DNA of 64,000 nt from Glossina fuscipes (GCF_014805625.2 NW_023998457.1:4429875-4493874), one strand, 5' to 3'. Shown: positions 49,373 through 62,610, counted from the first letter of the stretch. Notes: generated by a model from the letters alone, not told the origin. A program made the numbers and translations.

Positions 49373-52300
49373 ACCCAAGACACAATATTTTCCCTTACAA
49401 CTGCCAAGCGTCTCTGGTTTGCCATTCAATGGATAATCATGCACCAAGCACTATACGCATTCACATAGTACCGTGGTTGACCTCATAAGATAAGAGAGCG
49501 GAATTTTGATAGTTTTCATCCATTAACCTGCAAGTTCGGCTTCATCTAGCCTACTTTGCCCCCATTCTGACTTTGAATGAAGGCTGCCCTGCATTAAGAA
49601 TCCAGCTCCTACTGTCCTTTACTGCCCGATTCACAAATTGTCGCTTAATGTTATCCTTAAATGTACGTAGGATAATTATTCTAATGTTAACCTATGTATG
49701 GGATCAAAATAGGGAACAATTTTTAACCTCTTACACTTACGCTCTGGTTTAGCGTTGAAATCTTTACAAAACTTGGCAGGATTTCGCGTATTACAACTTA
49801 CATAGATAGTACTATTAAGCTAATTTTCGAGGCTAACAGAGAGACTTGAGGAAGGAAAATTCTAAACCAAGATTATAGCTCTGAACCAAACACTACAAAA
49901 CATTTGCGATGTAGCTAAATTTAACTTTGCGCCGATCGATCAAAGTCGGTCGTGTCTCATTTTACTTTTGCAAGCGACATTACCGTTAAACATAATTCCA
50001 GAACCCATAGAAGAAATAAGAAATATTGCTCATTAAAACTCCTGAGCTTCCAATACAGATACCATTGAGCTAAGTGTTTTTTGATTCGATATAGTTTTGA
50101 TGCCGTAGCAGTTGGCTAAGTTTAACTCAAATCCACTTTTAGTAAGAGAATTCAATTTAAAGGACGCCCTGAAAGGCGCCATTGTTTCCTAAGTCAAATA
50201 CAATCTCTAGAAAGAGTGGCATACGACGATATCGTTATATAAAACATGTGGCAAATATAGTCGATCTTCGCGTCGACTCCTAAAACTGCCTGACCATAGA
50301 AACTGTCGATGAAGAAGCCAGCGCAAGTATTGGCAATCATCTGCTTGCAGACTTCTTTATTAACCAATCAAGTATTATGAAGATCCAAGATTTACAAGAA
50401 AAGTGTAATTGGGTGTCTGGGTATTGCTGAGTTGGTACTTTTCCTTGGACGTTGAAAATCCACGTAAAAAGTTCGACGGCAATCCGGAATGTACACATAT
50501 TACAAACGGCAACACCGCGCAATGCCGGCTGTCCACAAGCATTATAGTTCGTTGGTGATCTTGTGGGAGCCAGTTTGCCCTATTAATTATGTAGCATGCA
50601 CAAAGAAGAGCAAGAAGATAAAAAGGAACGCGTATGGAAGGCCGACATGGAAGCGACAGGGTTTTAATACCTGCTGGAGAGTCTACAAAGAGTAACGCGT
50701 TGGTTGTGTGGGCACAAAATTAAATGAAAGGTATAAGTTAGTGCTTCGCCTTTCTTAAAATGAAAAATTTGGTCAAAGCACGATATCCCATATCTGATAC
50801 TCCATCGTGGTTTAAGTTCTTTAAGTGATGTAGCATTGCCTTCCACTCTAATGCAACTTTACAGAGTTAAGGTTTTCTCCTGTTGAAGCTTTAACGTCCT
50901 ATATAGATGTAAAACTCCGAAGGTATCTTAACATTAAAACTAATTTTCATTTCATGGTTTACCATACAACAGCGCATGGAAGCGACAAAGAATAGTGCAG
51001 GGTTATGTCATCCATATAAAGTGTGGTGGAAATGCAGTCAATTCTTAGTTACCAGCTAAGCACACTAGGTAGGAGCTTTCATATATTACTCAAAGACACC
51101 GTTTCATGCCGAGAAATACGAAAGCCTATAAAGAACGGCCTACTACTGAGATTTATTCACGAATTCTTATCTGTGTTATCTGTCTTATAAATGTATAAAG
51201 ACTAGAAAGAATTTATTAGTAATTTGAAGAGGAAATTACATAAGCAAACAACAGATCCGTTAAATAAGAAGATACGAAGCTTATGCTGACCTGCGAGCGA
51301 TTTAACCACATTAACGGAATTAGTTTACAATGCTTAATCAAAGAGGTCAGCCGAACATGAAAATTAATTGCCTGAGATGAAACTTTGGATAAACGTGGGT
51401 TTATATTGTTGTTGAATAGGTGAGACAGGCACAGACATGGAGCTCTGCTAACTGTATTAACGACAAATGTGCATATTTGCAGGAGTATATACACATTGTC
51501 GTATGCCTCTCTATCCGTCACTTTTCCCAGTTAACGTAGCCAATTTCACAAAACCTGATCTTTTTCAATTAATTGGAAAAATGTTTTTCTTCTTCAAAAG
51601 CATAGGATTTTTGTTGTAGATGTGCGAAAAGTTCGCTTTTAAATTTCTTAAGAGATCTATATATACATATATTTTTCTTTTTTTGTTTTACAAAATACCT
51701 GGGTTACCGGATTAAACCACAACATCAAGAGCAAGATAATGAAAATTACGACATAGAAAATATTTTTAAAAGATTTCAAAAAAAAGAAAAGAAAAAAAGG
51801 AGAGAAAATTTCTGTTTTTCAATAATGAATAAAAACGGCAGCGATGTTAAAGTAAACTTTACCTTTCTTTATGTTTAGTATGTTCTTAAACCAACACAGC
51901 GTATAAGTGTTGGAATATTAATGTAAAACAACATGACTTTGGATTATTGTGGATGTTTTTACGGTAGTCGCTGGCTGTTCATTTTTTGCGAGTATAACAC
52001 AAAGTTTTTGTGTAGCTTGGTTTACATTTTGTTCACTTCGTCGTTCGTGTTGTTTAATGACTCTTTAGATATAGTTTGAAAATGCAAGACTTTAATAACT
52101 CTCTCAATGCAATTTAAGCAATTTTTTTTGGAAATTTCTTCTTCATTCAATTTTGTTACCTGATCAGTTTTCGTTTCATCTTAATTATGGAAAGTTTGTT
52201 TGTCTAACATAGATAATGTATTGGAATACTTTTGAAGCTTTTTGTAGCACACACAAATATGAATCCGAGACTAGAGCACAAACAGCGCAATTATTTTAGC

Positions 52301-52820
52301 CTTGTCTGTCCATCTGTCCTTAACTATTAAAAAAAAAAAAACCAAAAAAAAATTGGTTCTCAAATTTTTCTATTGTACCTCGGCAAGTATGTTTCCAGTT
52401 TCAGAACTTAGGCAATAGATGGTCAGATACTCACCTTCTCGATTTATGGTATTATGTTCAGCTTCACAAAATCAACTAAATCGAACTGAAGCTTTGTCTC
52501 TAATTAGTCAAAAACCTTATGGAGAAAAGATTGATATGAAATAAGTCAATCGTGTAAAGTTCGCATTTTTTTGTTCATCATCGGTTTCATGCCTTTTTTA
52601 CTTTATTAGCGCTTGGTTAATACGCAGCCACAAAAATTATCTTTCAGACTAGTTAAAAGAAAACATAAAAATGGGTATTAATACGGCAACCTTTAAAACT
52701 TATTATTTACGCATCAAGAATTTAAAATTGATACACCAACGCTTACACCCTGTCATCGCAATAAGAGGAAAAAATTAACACATAATAATCGTAGTGTTTT
52801 AAAGTGACATTCACTCGTAA
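49373..52820. other. gene-poor stretch
   Basis: No gene, mobile element or repeat recognised across about 3.4 kb, apart from short A/T runs near 51690 and 52329. Small frames (50337-50846, 51216-51521) show no motif. Unlike the rest of the window, families 1 and 2 seem absent here. Confidence 0.45.
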
Positions 52821-52824
52821 TCCG

Positions 52825-52895
52825 CATGAGCAGCCGAGTGAGTAAGAATCGCGACTACCAAGTCAGTGTGCACGGATTCAAATTTCAACAAATTA
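52825..52895 (+). repeat. tRNA-derived SINE-like fragment (copy 3)
   Basis: GAGCAGCCGAGTGAGTAAGA (A-box-like), ATCGCGACTACCAAGTCAGT, then a B-box-like GCACGGATTCAAATTTC. It is close to copy 1 and, inverted, to copy 2. There is no downstream body recognisable. Confidence 0.5.
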
Positions 52896-55800
52896 AACTT
52901 AAATGTACTTAAGTCAGTTCAAAATTTGATTAACTTTCATTGCACTAAAAGTATCAAACTTCCAAAGCTACTTAAGTGAGACTAAGAGATAGATATACTA
53001 TACAAAGAGATAGATATGCTATAACTTTTAAGAATTTTCATCATGCGACTATTCCATCAGATTCCGAGTAGTTTTCCTTTAACAAGTTTATCGCTCTCTA
53101 CAAGAGGTGAATATGTGATACGACTTGTTAAACTATTTACATATGACTACGTAAAAGCGAATAGAGCGCATAGTTCGTACAACATGAATTGACAGTTTCT
53201 TGAGATCCTTTCTGGAACGTTAATGCCAATTTACTACCTCCTGTCTGTAATCTTTTTTAGGAGCAACGCACTTAGCACCAATCTCCATTTCACTGCAGGC
53301 AGTAAGCGAGTTCAATGTTTCCTCTTTCAATTTGAAGGCACCAATACGTTTGGATCGATCCAAGATTACGTAATGCGAAAAAGAAGAATGGCTTCTTTAC
53401 TGATTCAAGCTTCACAACAGAGGAATAGTAACTAGGAACGCAATATTCTAAGCATCAGTGACATATACAAACCTTTGATTAGATAAGGATTCTATAAGAT
53501 ATATTTTATAATGGTAGATTATCGAAAACAAACAAACAAACGAATTTATTATTAAAAAAATTTATTATTATTTTTCTTCAAATGACGCAGGTCCGTGGTT
53601 TGAGAAAAATTACTAAGCATTAGTCATATTATAGAAAATGTGAGCGAAATGGGCAAATACCAGATGTTTGATTTGTTTTAAAGAGCAGTTAAAAGAAAAA
53701 TCCAATTCTATTGATCATCGAAATCACTCTGTATATATGTAAATCACTGACAATAAATAGCATAAGGAATAAGGCCATTACTGGACTTTCGATAGGCTGT
53801 AAAGAATTATAAAAGCTATCAAAATAGTATGATTTGAGGGCAGTGGCACTCCCTTCGTATACTTTAAACCTGGAGAAATCCAAACTATTATGTAGTGATG
53901 TAATTAGATATATATTCTCCCTGAGGCCATATGACGATATTTCTGGTTACGTTCTACATTTTGTAAGTTCTTCGTTCGTTAATTTTATTAGAGTTGCACT
54001 TCCACTTAAGCTTTACAATATTCTCCTAGGGCAGAGATCAAAGGAAACTTTTCCATTTAGTAAGCCAGTTTGCAACGAACACTGATTGATTACTCGAGTT
54101 AGGTGCTTTTTGGCCAAATCTTTTCAGGTAAATGGCTAGGGAGTTACAACAGCTTAGATGTTCCTATCTCGCTTACAAACGTAAGCTTCTTCGCTGCTAA
54201 TAATGAGATCAGCTAGTTGCTTACTGCTAAGACGAAAGTATGGGTGTGGTATGTGCTCTTTCCTTTCCTATTAGCCTTTGTTCTTTTTTTTTTTCTTGTT
54301 CACTATCAATATTCTTTTTGATTCTTTTTGGTTTGTTTAAGAATAGTTTGTGTTATTTTACGTTTTTATTGCATCTATGACATCTATTATCATAGATTAC
54401 AATGACTTCGAAATTAGATAGGCGTCCATAAATAAATTTTAATAAAAAGGTATACAAGCAAACTGAGCTTAAAAGCGATTGGGCGATCCTAATATAGAGA
54501 CCAAAGCTACTAAAAAGATCTGATTTCAATTCACGATATCAGATATCATGATCACTATCCATCGATTGCTATTAAAGATACCCACAAGTATAAAAGAAGT
54601 TTACAAGCGGTTAGGCGATCCTAAAGTAGAGATCAGAGCACATTATTATCTGCCTTTCGTCTTGTTATTATTGATAAGTTTACTAAACTAATTAACGCTG
54701 ATTCTAGAAATAATTAATTCTGCGATCTGTTTTATTTACACAGAGCCTACATATGAGTTCAGTTTGGACAATTACCTAAAAATGCTGCCAAGTCGCGTAA
54801 AAATATGCCTTGAAATATATGCCTTGCGATATAGGATTTCATGTAACATCAGTGACTCTGTTATCGTTTTACTCTACAAGTAGCCACCATACCACCTAAC
54901 TAACGTAGGGTATGAAAATGCATGCGACATACGCAGTATATATCTTTTCCCATTCACTTTAATTGAAGGTGCACAAAATTTTCTACGTCGTTTTGACTAC
55001 TGCATGGCTGGCTGCCTCGGTTTTGTTCATATTGGATTTTAAAAGTTTTATGGGAGAATTTTATGCGAAAACTTTCCATTTAATTTAGCATCAATTAAGC
55101 AATGGGAGGAAAAAATGAAAGAAAAACAAAGGTAGAAAAAAATAAAAATTTTAAATTTTACTGAAATTTTACTGAGTTTGAGAAAATAGTTAACACAACA
55201 GCAGCAACTGTGTTTATACACATAACCCAATGGAAAAAAAAATTTTTTTTTTTTTTTTCAAATGTGAAAAGTTTTACTATAGTTAGGTTAGTTAACTGTA
55301 CTTTATTCTCGTGCACAGGCATACCTTGACCTGTTTTCCTAGTGAGTTAACTCATAACTACATTTGCTTAACAGTCTCCCTACGCAAGGAAAAAAAAAAA
55401 ATAACGACAATAACTTCACCTCGTTTACACCTTCTGTTTGAGCATTTGCAAATTTGCGGCCAGGTTGAGTCTATAGAATGTTAGTGAAAATGTTTTTCAT
55501 TTTTCTTTTTTTTTTCGGTAAAAATTTTATGTTGCAAGAACCTACGGAGGACTTTGAAGATTAATGATTGGTTTTCCTTTCCTTATTTTTTTTTTTTGCA
55601 TTTGGTTTGTGTAATTCGTTCGGTCATTTTTGACTTTTCAATGCAAGCGAATGGATGCAACTCTTAGGTGCAAATGCACAAACATATCTTTAAACAGCAT
55701 TAAAATTCACTTTGCTTAGATTATGTTAAAGTTTAGTATCAAACAATTTAGTAAAATTCTTTCAAGTAGAAAAGTTATGAGAAATATATCGCTAACTTAA

Positions 55801-55995
55801 TGCAAAAGACTTTGAGCAAAATCTGATGATAATAAAGCAAACAGTTATAAGTTTTTCTTGTAAAAGAACATATGAACTTAAGGAGTAATGTTCCTGGAAC
55901 ACCTTGAAAAAAATTAAATGCAAAGAAAGTAAGTTGAATAATAATAATTGAGGAGACTGTTAAATCTATATTTATGTGGTAAGAAATATTGAAAA
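52896..55995. other. gene-poor stretch
   Basis: No gene recognised. T/A homopolymer runs near 55240 and 55390. The frame at 53223-53435 (70 codons) is unremarkable. Confidence 0.45.
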
Positions 55996-56667
55996 ATGGC
56001 AACGCCGCACCCTTTCGCATTTTTCGGTCCGCTTTCTAAGAGAAATGGGAACTTTTACAGTAGACGACTGAATAGACCTATGACTTTTTCTTTTAAAAAT
56101 ATTGTCTTTAGTTTATATGCAAATATATCCATTATCCATATACCAAAACGGGCGCACCATAGCTTCGTGAGCCAAAAAAAAAGCTGCATCGTGAATAACA
56201 CACTGAGTGGAGACCTCATAAAAATATCTGAATGTGGCCAGACGAGTGAGGTACGCTTTGACGACGCCAAAACTTACAGCTGCCTGATAACGCATAGGAA
56301 AACTGATAAACAATCCTCTTCTTTGTGGTCGTATCAATGTAGAAGAATCGGCAAGCCTTGATCTTCTGGACAAGATGATGTTCGTCGGAAAGAAAATGTG
56401 TTCAAAAGTCGAAAGACGCGACCATGGCAGGTGGCAGGCGGCATAAACAATAGTTCAATGAAAACGATATCCGACTACTTCTGCCCCTTTTATATTCGGC
56501 CAAAATTGAACTACAACTCCAAACTTTGCTTTGAGGCCTTCAACCGCTTGCACCGGAAAGCTCAGAGGCTCACGAAAGTGCCTCCAAAACTCTTGATAAC
56601 CTTGAACGCCGATGTAATGTTGTCCTTATGTACAGATACACGTAGGGCAAGTATTCTAAAAAGATAA
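55996..56667 (+). pseudogene. non-LTR reverse transcriptase C-terminal remnant
   Basis: A single frame with one stop (56359-56361) runs through. It contains SEVRFDDAKTYSCLITHRK (the VxFNxxKTQ block after the catalytic core), RKENVFKSRK, then YIRPKLNYNSKLCFEAFNRL and HRKAQRLTKVPPKL, the LxxIQRRAxRL-type thumb of insect non-LTR elements. The YADD catalytic part would lie upstream but is not seen, so the copy is 5'-truncated. Its 3' region leads into sequence that is repeated at 57.05 kb and 27.78 kb, ahead of J genes A3 and A1. Confidence 0.6.
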
Positions 56668-56721
56668 AAGAGATTTGTCCGACATTGGGAAACGTCCAAA
56701 AGATCATATGGAAGCAATTAT

Positions 56722-58468
56722 ATTTTGTACTCGAAGACTTATAAATCTGAAATAGAGGCCGATCCTTGTTATCGAGCTATATCATGCGATACGCTCTTGA
56801 GTTAATGATACTCGATTGCTTTCATATCAAGTTGGGCTGCTCGTTCGTTGCAACTTCAAAGGAGTATTTATGATACTACCACTACAAATAAGAACACTAT
56901 AGTTGGGCAAGGCTGACGATTAGATACCCTACACTACTTCGTCTAGTACAGTTATTTATAATAGGTAATAATACATTAAAAATTACACAACCGCATACAC
57001 CGCAAAGCTCAGAGGCTCATGGCTGACGAGAGTACTTCCAAACCTCTCTTTAAACCTTTAACACCGCTGTAATGTGTTCCTTATGTACAAATACATTCCG
57101 GGCAAGTCCATTGGGAACATCCAAAAGATCATACGGAAGCAATTTACTTAATTTACTTTCTACAAATTTTGTTACTATTCAGCTCCCGTCATAAAAAACT
57201 CGTCGTAAGACTTTCTCTCTGTGTAATGGCTTGCTTTTCATTACAACCACTCTCACATTCTTTTCTGCATGTTGTTATCATTTATGTAGTCCTCCTCTCA
57301 GTGTTTACCTCTCTTAAAGAGGAGCTCATTTTCATTTCATTTGCAGACAGAAATTGACTTGATTAGTTTCTTTCTGTCATAGGACAACAAGGTAAACATT
57401 CCAAACTTTCTTGTTTGTTGTGAAGGGCTTCTTTGTCTTCACCTCGGATATCGATTTTTTTTCCCAATTGTGTATAATCATTCAAATATGTTATAAGACT
57501 CTTAGGCTTTGTAAAATATTTCATTGTCTTCAGCAACGACTGATCGGCCATGTTTTCTTAATATGGAAATCGCCAAAGTGGAAATGAACGATTTTTGTGG
57601 CGGCGCTTATTAGCTTACTATAAAGCATTTTCATCATAAGCAACAAGAAATTCTACACAAATTCTCTGAGGAGCGTTACCTCTTAAAAAGAAGTGACACT
57701 GTAAAATGTATCGAACTGTTTCAGAACTTTGGCCCATTTTCAAAATAAGATTACTACACTTAATAATATATATATATAGACTGTCACTGTCCATATGGGC
57801 TCTAGCAGGGCTCGATATGATTAGCAAATTAACAGACATGATCGCTATAGCATTCGTTTTTATTGCGATGCGAAGTGAAACAAATGTCATAGCATTTCAG
57901 TCATGAAAGCAATGATTATACCTTATACCGCTTATGGTAGGAGGATGTAATAAATTTCTGCGGAAGTATACAATATTCAGAAGCACTTGAGATAGATCCG
58001 TTTCGTTTCATATTGATCTAAGGTTGTCGGTCCTTCAGTCCTTCTTGTGTTCTTGTATTTCAACCTAAGAAATTCTGACATTTGATAAGATATTTCAATG
58101 AAATTTGATACATCGATCGGAGGTTCAACCTTATATTTGTTTATACGGTAGGTTTATTTCTGTTTACTATAATTTCGTTCGTTAATTTTCAAAAAACAAA
58201 CATTGTTTCCTAAATTTTTAAACTGAAAATATCATAGAAAAAACAAGATTTAGGATTTTCCACAAACAACAATAACAAACAATAGATTTTCCCTCTACTT
58301 GTTTTCATAGCAATTTGTGTTGACCTATAGAAATCAAAACAAGTTCGCCGTGGATGTGCCTTACGCCTGAATAAAAAGACAAATATTTGCGCAGGGCATG
58401 TAGAAAGAAATTTAAATTCGTTAAGTAACGCCATAAGCATTTTATCATAATACGTAAAAGGCGTCACA
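56722..58468 (+). repeat. duplicated upstream block of J gene A3
   Basis: Corresponds to 27670-29010 with several indels: an extra 200 or so bases near 56840-57045 and another insertion near 57260-57460. From 57590 on the two copies are almost identical, including a family-2 fragment (57938-58160). Identity stretches 900 bases upstream of the gene, beyond any promoter, so this is a segmental DNA duplication and not a retrocopy. Confidence 0.75.
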
Positions 58469-58510
58469 TCGATCGTTTTATAAGTGCACTGATCTTCTTG
58501 CGGGGCTTAA
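58469..58510 (+). promoter_or_regulatory. conserved promoter-like block, J gene A3
   Basis: Identical to the A1 block except its 3' edge (GGGGCTTAAAAC versus GGGGCTTAGAAC). Confidence 0.5.
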
Positions 58511-58565
58511 AACTTGTTAACAAATCTCTAGAAAAAGGCACAAAACGTCTGACACTTAAAGTAAA

Positions 58566-58946
58566 ATGTTTCCGGAGCAATTATCACAAGTTAATTACTA
58601 TGAAATTCTGGGTGTAGGCACTAATGCTGCAGAGCCAGAAATACGTAGAGCTTATCGTAAGAAAGCCTTATTGTGCCATCCAGATAAGAATCCCCACAAT
58701 CCAAAGGCAACTGAAATATTTCATCATATATCCAAAGCCTTGGAAATATTAACCGATAATGATGCCAGAGAAGCCTTTGACGAAACCATAAGATCTGACG
58801 AATTACGTTGGAAACAACTAGAAAATGAAGGCAACAAATGGAGAGCCGATCTAGCGCAACGTGAACGAGATGAGCACATTTTACGCGAAATGTATGAAGG
58901 CTTAATACATATGGTAGACGATCTTGTAAATGAAGACGATGAATAG
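58566..58946 (+). CDS. small J-domain protein, DNAJC17-like, copy A3
   Basis: The 126-residue protein has the same layout as A1: J domain 9-75 with HPD at 38-40, no RRM, charged tail ending MVDDLVNEDDE. It differs from A1 at six codons that change the protein (L to I and T to S in helix III, N to D, Q to E and K to E in the linker, F to D near the end) and two silent codons. The VNEDDE ending agrees with B1, B2 and A2 (NEDEE), so A1's VNEFDE is the derived state. It is intronless; AATAAA at about 59020 and another near 59110 could end transcription. Confidence 0.85.
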   Translation: MFPEQLSQVNYYEILGVGTNAAEPEIRRAYRKKALLCHPDKNPHNPKATEIFHHISKALEILTDNDAREAFDETIRSDELRWKQLENEGNKWRADLAQRERDEHILREMYEGLIHMVDDLVNEDDE

Positions 58947-59204
58947 GTGCAAAGACTCTGTTTACAAAATATTGAGCGAAGTAAGATTAACACGACACAA
59001 CACTTACTCGGCTTTAGCAATAAATCTTCTTTATTTTGTTATCGATAAAATATTCTTGCAATCAGTGGTGTATTTTTTTGTTAATTTTTTTAACGTTGCG
59101 TTTATAATAAGAATAAAATTATGAAATTTATATTATTATTATTATTATTATAATTTATTTAGACCAAAAGAATAATTTCCAGGACTAAAAGTAGGATGAG
59201 CTTC

Positions 59205-59560
59205 TTTGCCATTTGTTTATATCGATCACCGAAGGCTGTGGGGTATATTCATTTTGTCAAAGCGTTTGCCACGCCTAGAAGGAAGCATAAGAGACCCCAT
59301 AAAGTCATTGTCCTGGCCGCAAAAATTAAGCTATCGACTTGAAATTTGGCGGAAATAGTGAATGTTCTTACGCGAACGTTAGTATTGAAAATGGGCTAAA
59401 TCGGTGGAAGGACACGTTCACAGCACTACGTAAACTAAGAACAATTCTGTTTTTTAAAAGGAATAAAAATTCGGCTTTTTGCTCATTACTCAGAAACTAT
59501 AGCAATTAAATGTAAAAGAAAAGAACTTGGCATATATGTAACAATATATATATATATATA
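59205..59560 (+). repeat. dispersed repeat family 1, left-part copy
   Basis: TTTATATCGATCACCGAAGG, GGGGTATATTCATTTTGTCA and GAGACCCCATAAAGTCATT, then AAATGGGCTAAATCGGTGG. It lacks the GTCCGTC tract. It ends in an (AT)n run at 59541-59561. Confidence 0.6.
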
Positions 59561-59561
59561 C

Positions 59562-60784
59562 CCCTCAAGAAAATGAAAAGTTCTATTCCTAAGCTATTTA
59601 GAGTAAACTATTAAAATTAATATGTTTCATGTAAATCTTGAATTAAAAGGTTAAGACCGATCCTGTGCTGGGTTTTACTTTTTTATGCCACTGTATACTC
59701 TTTTATATCATGCCTAGAATGTGAGTTCCATTTTTGTTTAGGTAAGATCAGATTTGCGGCACGAAATAGCAAGAGGTATCATGTTAAATACCTACTCTTG
59801 GTAGTAGAAGAGAAATTCTATGGAAATTGTACTTTATTCTTCCTTTAAGCAAACTCACTCACTCTCATCGGCTATTGGTTTGAAAACTACGTTACATCCA
59901 TTGGCTGCTGTGGCCAATCAGTTTTCTAGACTAGTAATAAACGACTAGCTGTTAAGAAAGATGCAAATAATCTTACGTTAGACCGAGAATTGAAAAAGCG
60001 ATAAAATTTCGAAACTAAATTAAAGTGAAATCATTTGCGCATGTATGCAAGAACAAGATTATTCAGACTTTGTACGCATTGAAAGCGCTATCTGCCGGAT
60101 AGTTATTTCTAAGGACTTTTTTACGGAACGACTATGCTATTTCTAAGTACACATGTTCCATCCTACACGTTCAAGTTTAGGACGCCACACTCGTTCCAAT
60201 TTCTCTCAACGTTTGTGAATTAATATATGAATATAAAAAAAAAATTGATCAAAAAATTTTTACAAAAATCTATGCTCTATCCTCATAATCCTGATTTTGC
60301 CATCAAGAATTTTTGCGAGCTTTGCAATTGTCCAGGCAGTAAGTGAGCAATCCTATCAAAAAATATTCGTATCGATGTATAGGTAAAATAATAATTGGCA
60401 TCGAGAAGCGTAAACAACGAGAGGGATCTGTTTAAATATAACCACAAACGATGAACTGATTACCTGCTCACTTCTGAATACCAGTCATTGTGTTCAGCTG
60501 TATGCTTGCATCCAATAGGCATGAAATCCGAGACAACCGAGAGAAGAAGAATCGCATCGGTAGACGTTAAATTCGTCATGGTTTTATAGAATCGTTTGAT
60601 TGGCATTTTTCCATAAAGGGTTCAAAACTTCTTCTCGTCTTGCGTTTAAGAATTTTGAAACAGTTTTTGACAAACTTCATTGCACTCAATTAAATCATAT
60701 TTTAAGGCATGCGTAAAAAAAACCGTTATAAATTAAAAAAAATTCTTATTTAATTAAATGAAGTTCAGCAGAAATTTAAAAAAT
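59562..60784. other. intergenic DNA
   Basis: No gene or repeat recognised. Confidence 0.5.
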
Positions 60785-61069
60785 TTATTTTAAACGAAAA
60801 CTGCTCGCCTTCAGCAATATGTCTCGTAATTTGGCTCTACTCCAATCGATAGCATTCGTTGTAGTACCGCCAATAAGTGTTGCGATTGACAGCAAAAATG
60901 CATCTCCAGCTACTATGGCCTTCCGCTTTTTTCTCCCATAGTTTTTAGGGCAGAATGGTATCAAACCTGGCACAATGAATGTTAAAACAGTTAGACACAA
61001 TGAACCAAGTATTGCCATGAAATAATGAAAGTGAAGAGGATTCATCATCGCATGCCCGACAGTAAGCAG
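60785..61069 (-). pseudogene. SLC36/PAT amino-acid transporter, last exon (relic or part gene)
   Basis: The frame starts right after an acceptor-like TTTACTTTAG with LLTVGHAMMNP. It runs through two membrane segments, ILGSLCLTVLTFIVPGLIPF and FLLSIATLIGGTTTNAI, to a stop. The order matches the last two transmembrane helices of proton-coupled amino-acid transporters (pathetic and related fly genes), including the GxLCL...PGLI pattern. The frame is intact in this exon. Two further pieces of the same type of protein lie upstream on the same strand, but those are damaged, so the locus is probably a pseudogene. Confidence 0.6.
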
Positions 61070-62610
61070 CTAAAGTAAATTATATAAAAAGGCATACGGA
61101 CACATTAAATGATATTTCGATTGACTAGAAGAGGACTATCAGACTACCCAAAAAAAGAAAGAAAAGATCTTTTGCCCTCATAATGTCTCTAATAATCGAC
61201 AGGATATCTTATGTGGCAAACAATTATATCCAAGATATGACAAAATGTTTTCGGCATTCGATCGAATCGATGGCAGATATTCATCAGTCATTTGCAGTCT
61301 CAACAAATGCAACATGCAACTTCTCTCGTTAATTATCAGTTGCTTGCTAGTTTGGACATTTACAGTGGGAGTTATTGATGTAGAGGTGTGTGGGGAAGCC
61401 TAATGTTGTTTATAATTTCATAACCAATTCATGCTTATAGTCAGCCCATTGTCAAAAATGTAAGCATAAAGTGTTCGGTAATAAACGGTCGATGATAGAT
61501 TCATTTTCAGCCATTCTAAGTGAATCTAAGAGCATCTAATGCGTTTGCTTTTTAGGCTCCGTTGAGGATTTCTGCTTTTTTGAATTCCCATTGAATAGAT
61601 TCTGACGAGCAAATGACCCCTTCTATGGTTGGCGACACATCTTATGTAAAATTTCTGATAAGATTTCTACGATTTGCGAACGCTTTAACTACGATGGTGA
61701 ACAACATAATTTAAAGTGTGATAGCGTGGTATATGTATATTGCGAGCTTTTTCTCAAGCGGCCGCCATCGTAAAGACCAATTGAGAATTCCTGCTGGCAC
61801 GCCATAGTTTTACTTAAACGATGTCTTTAGAAAATATTTTTCTACATTTAAATGCATTTAAGTGATAGCTGCTTTGCAAGATGATCGTCGAATAGATATC
61901 ATTATGAAGTAGACTTTAGAATCTGTACATTTTTGCTGTCATTGCGCAACTCATATCTTAAAAAGCATGTAAAGGTTTAAGAGGTGCAGCAAAAACCAGA
62001 ATTTCTCTAGCACATCATCTTCGAGGAAAGGGAATGCGGAGAACTATTGAACGTGGTAATGCGATTTGATCGCAGATTAAGAGAAAAAAATTGTACAAAA
62101 AATTATTTTATAAAGACCATGCAATTACATTTTAAGATTTTAAAGGCACTTTTGTAGAAACGCGGCGGCGATAACTGCATCCAGTTTCATTTTTCCTATT
62201 CACGTCGAACATTGTGAAAAGGTATCCGCCCGTATCCGCTTTGCGGTATAAAGTAAAATTTTTTTTAAACACTCCTATGCAGATTAAAAGCAGGTCTACA
62301 CTGGCCATATTATAGGCCAAGGTACAGAGCCCCTTATAGTCAATAAGACGCATTACTTAAATAGCAAACCTTTTGCAAAACTCTTTGCAAAGAACTAGCA
62401 AAGCATAAGGAAAATGTTGCTGATCTTAATTGACGTTTATTATATTAAACAAAGGTTGAAATCTTGCCTTGTAATTTGCGCTTTATATCACTTGGTTCTT
62501 TTTATAAATCAATAGGGCGTACTTAGGTATAAAATAGTTCCGAGTCTATTTGATCGTCGATTTATTAAACTCTATTTTATACATATCACTAATAAGACAT
62601 GAAGACCGTA
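61070..62610. other. intronic or intergenic DNA within the SLC36-like locus
   Basis: No exon could be assigned. A minus-strand frame at 62132-62353 (73 codons) has one hydrophobic stretch but no clear match to the transporter. Confidence 0.4.

Noticed and set aside
62132..62353. 73-codon frame between transporter exon pieces as a further SLC36 exon
   Set aside because: It shows a hydrophobic stretch but none of the family signatures, and I could not find matching splice sites.
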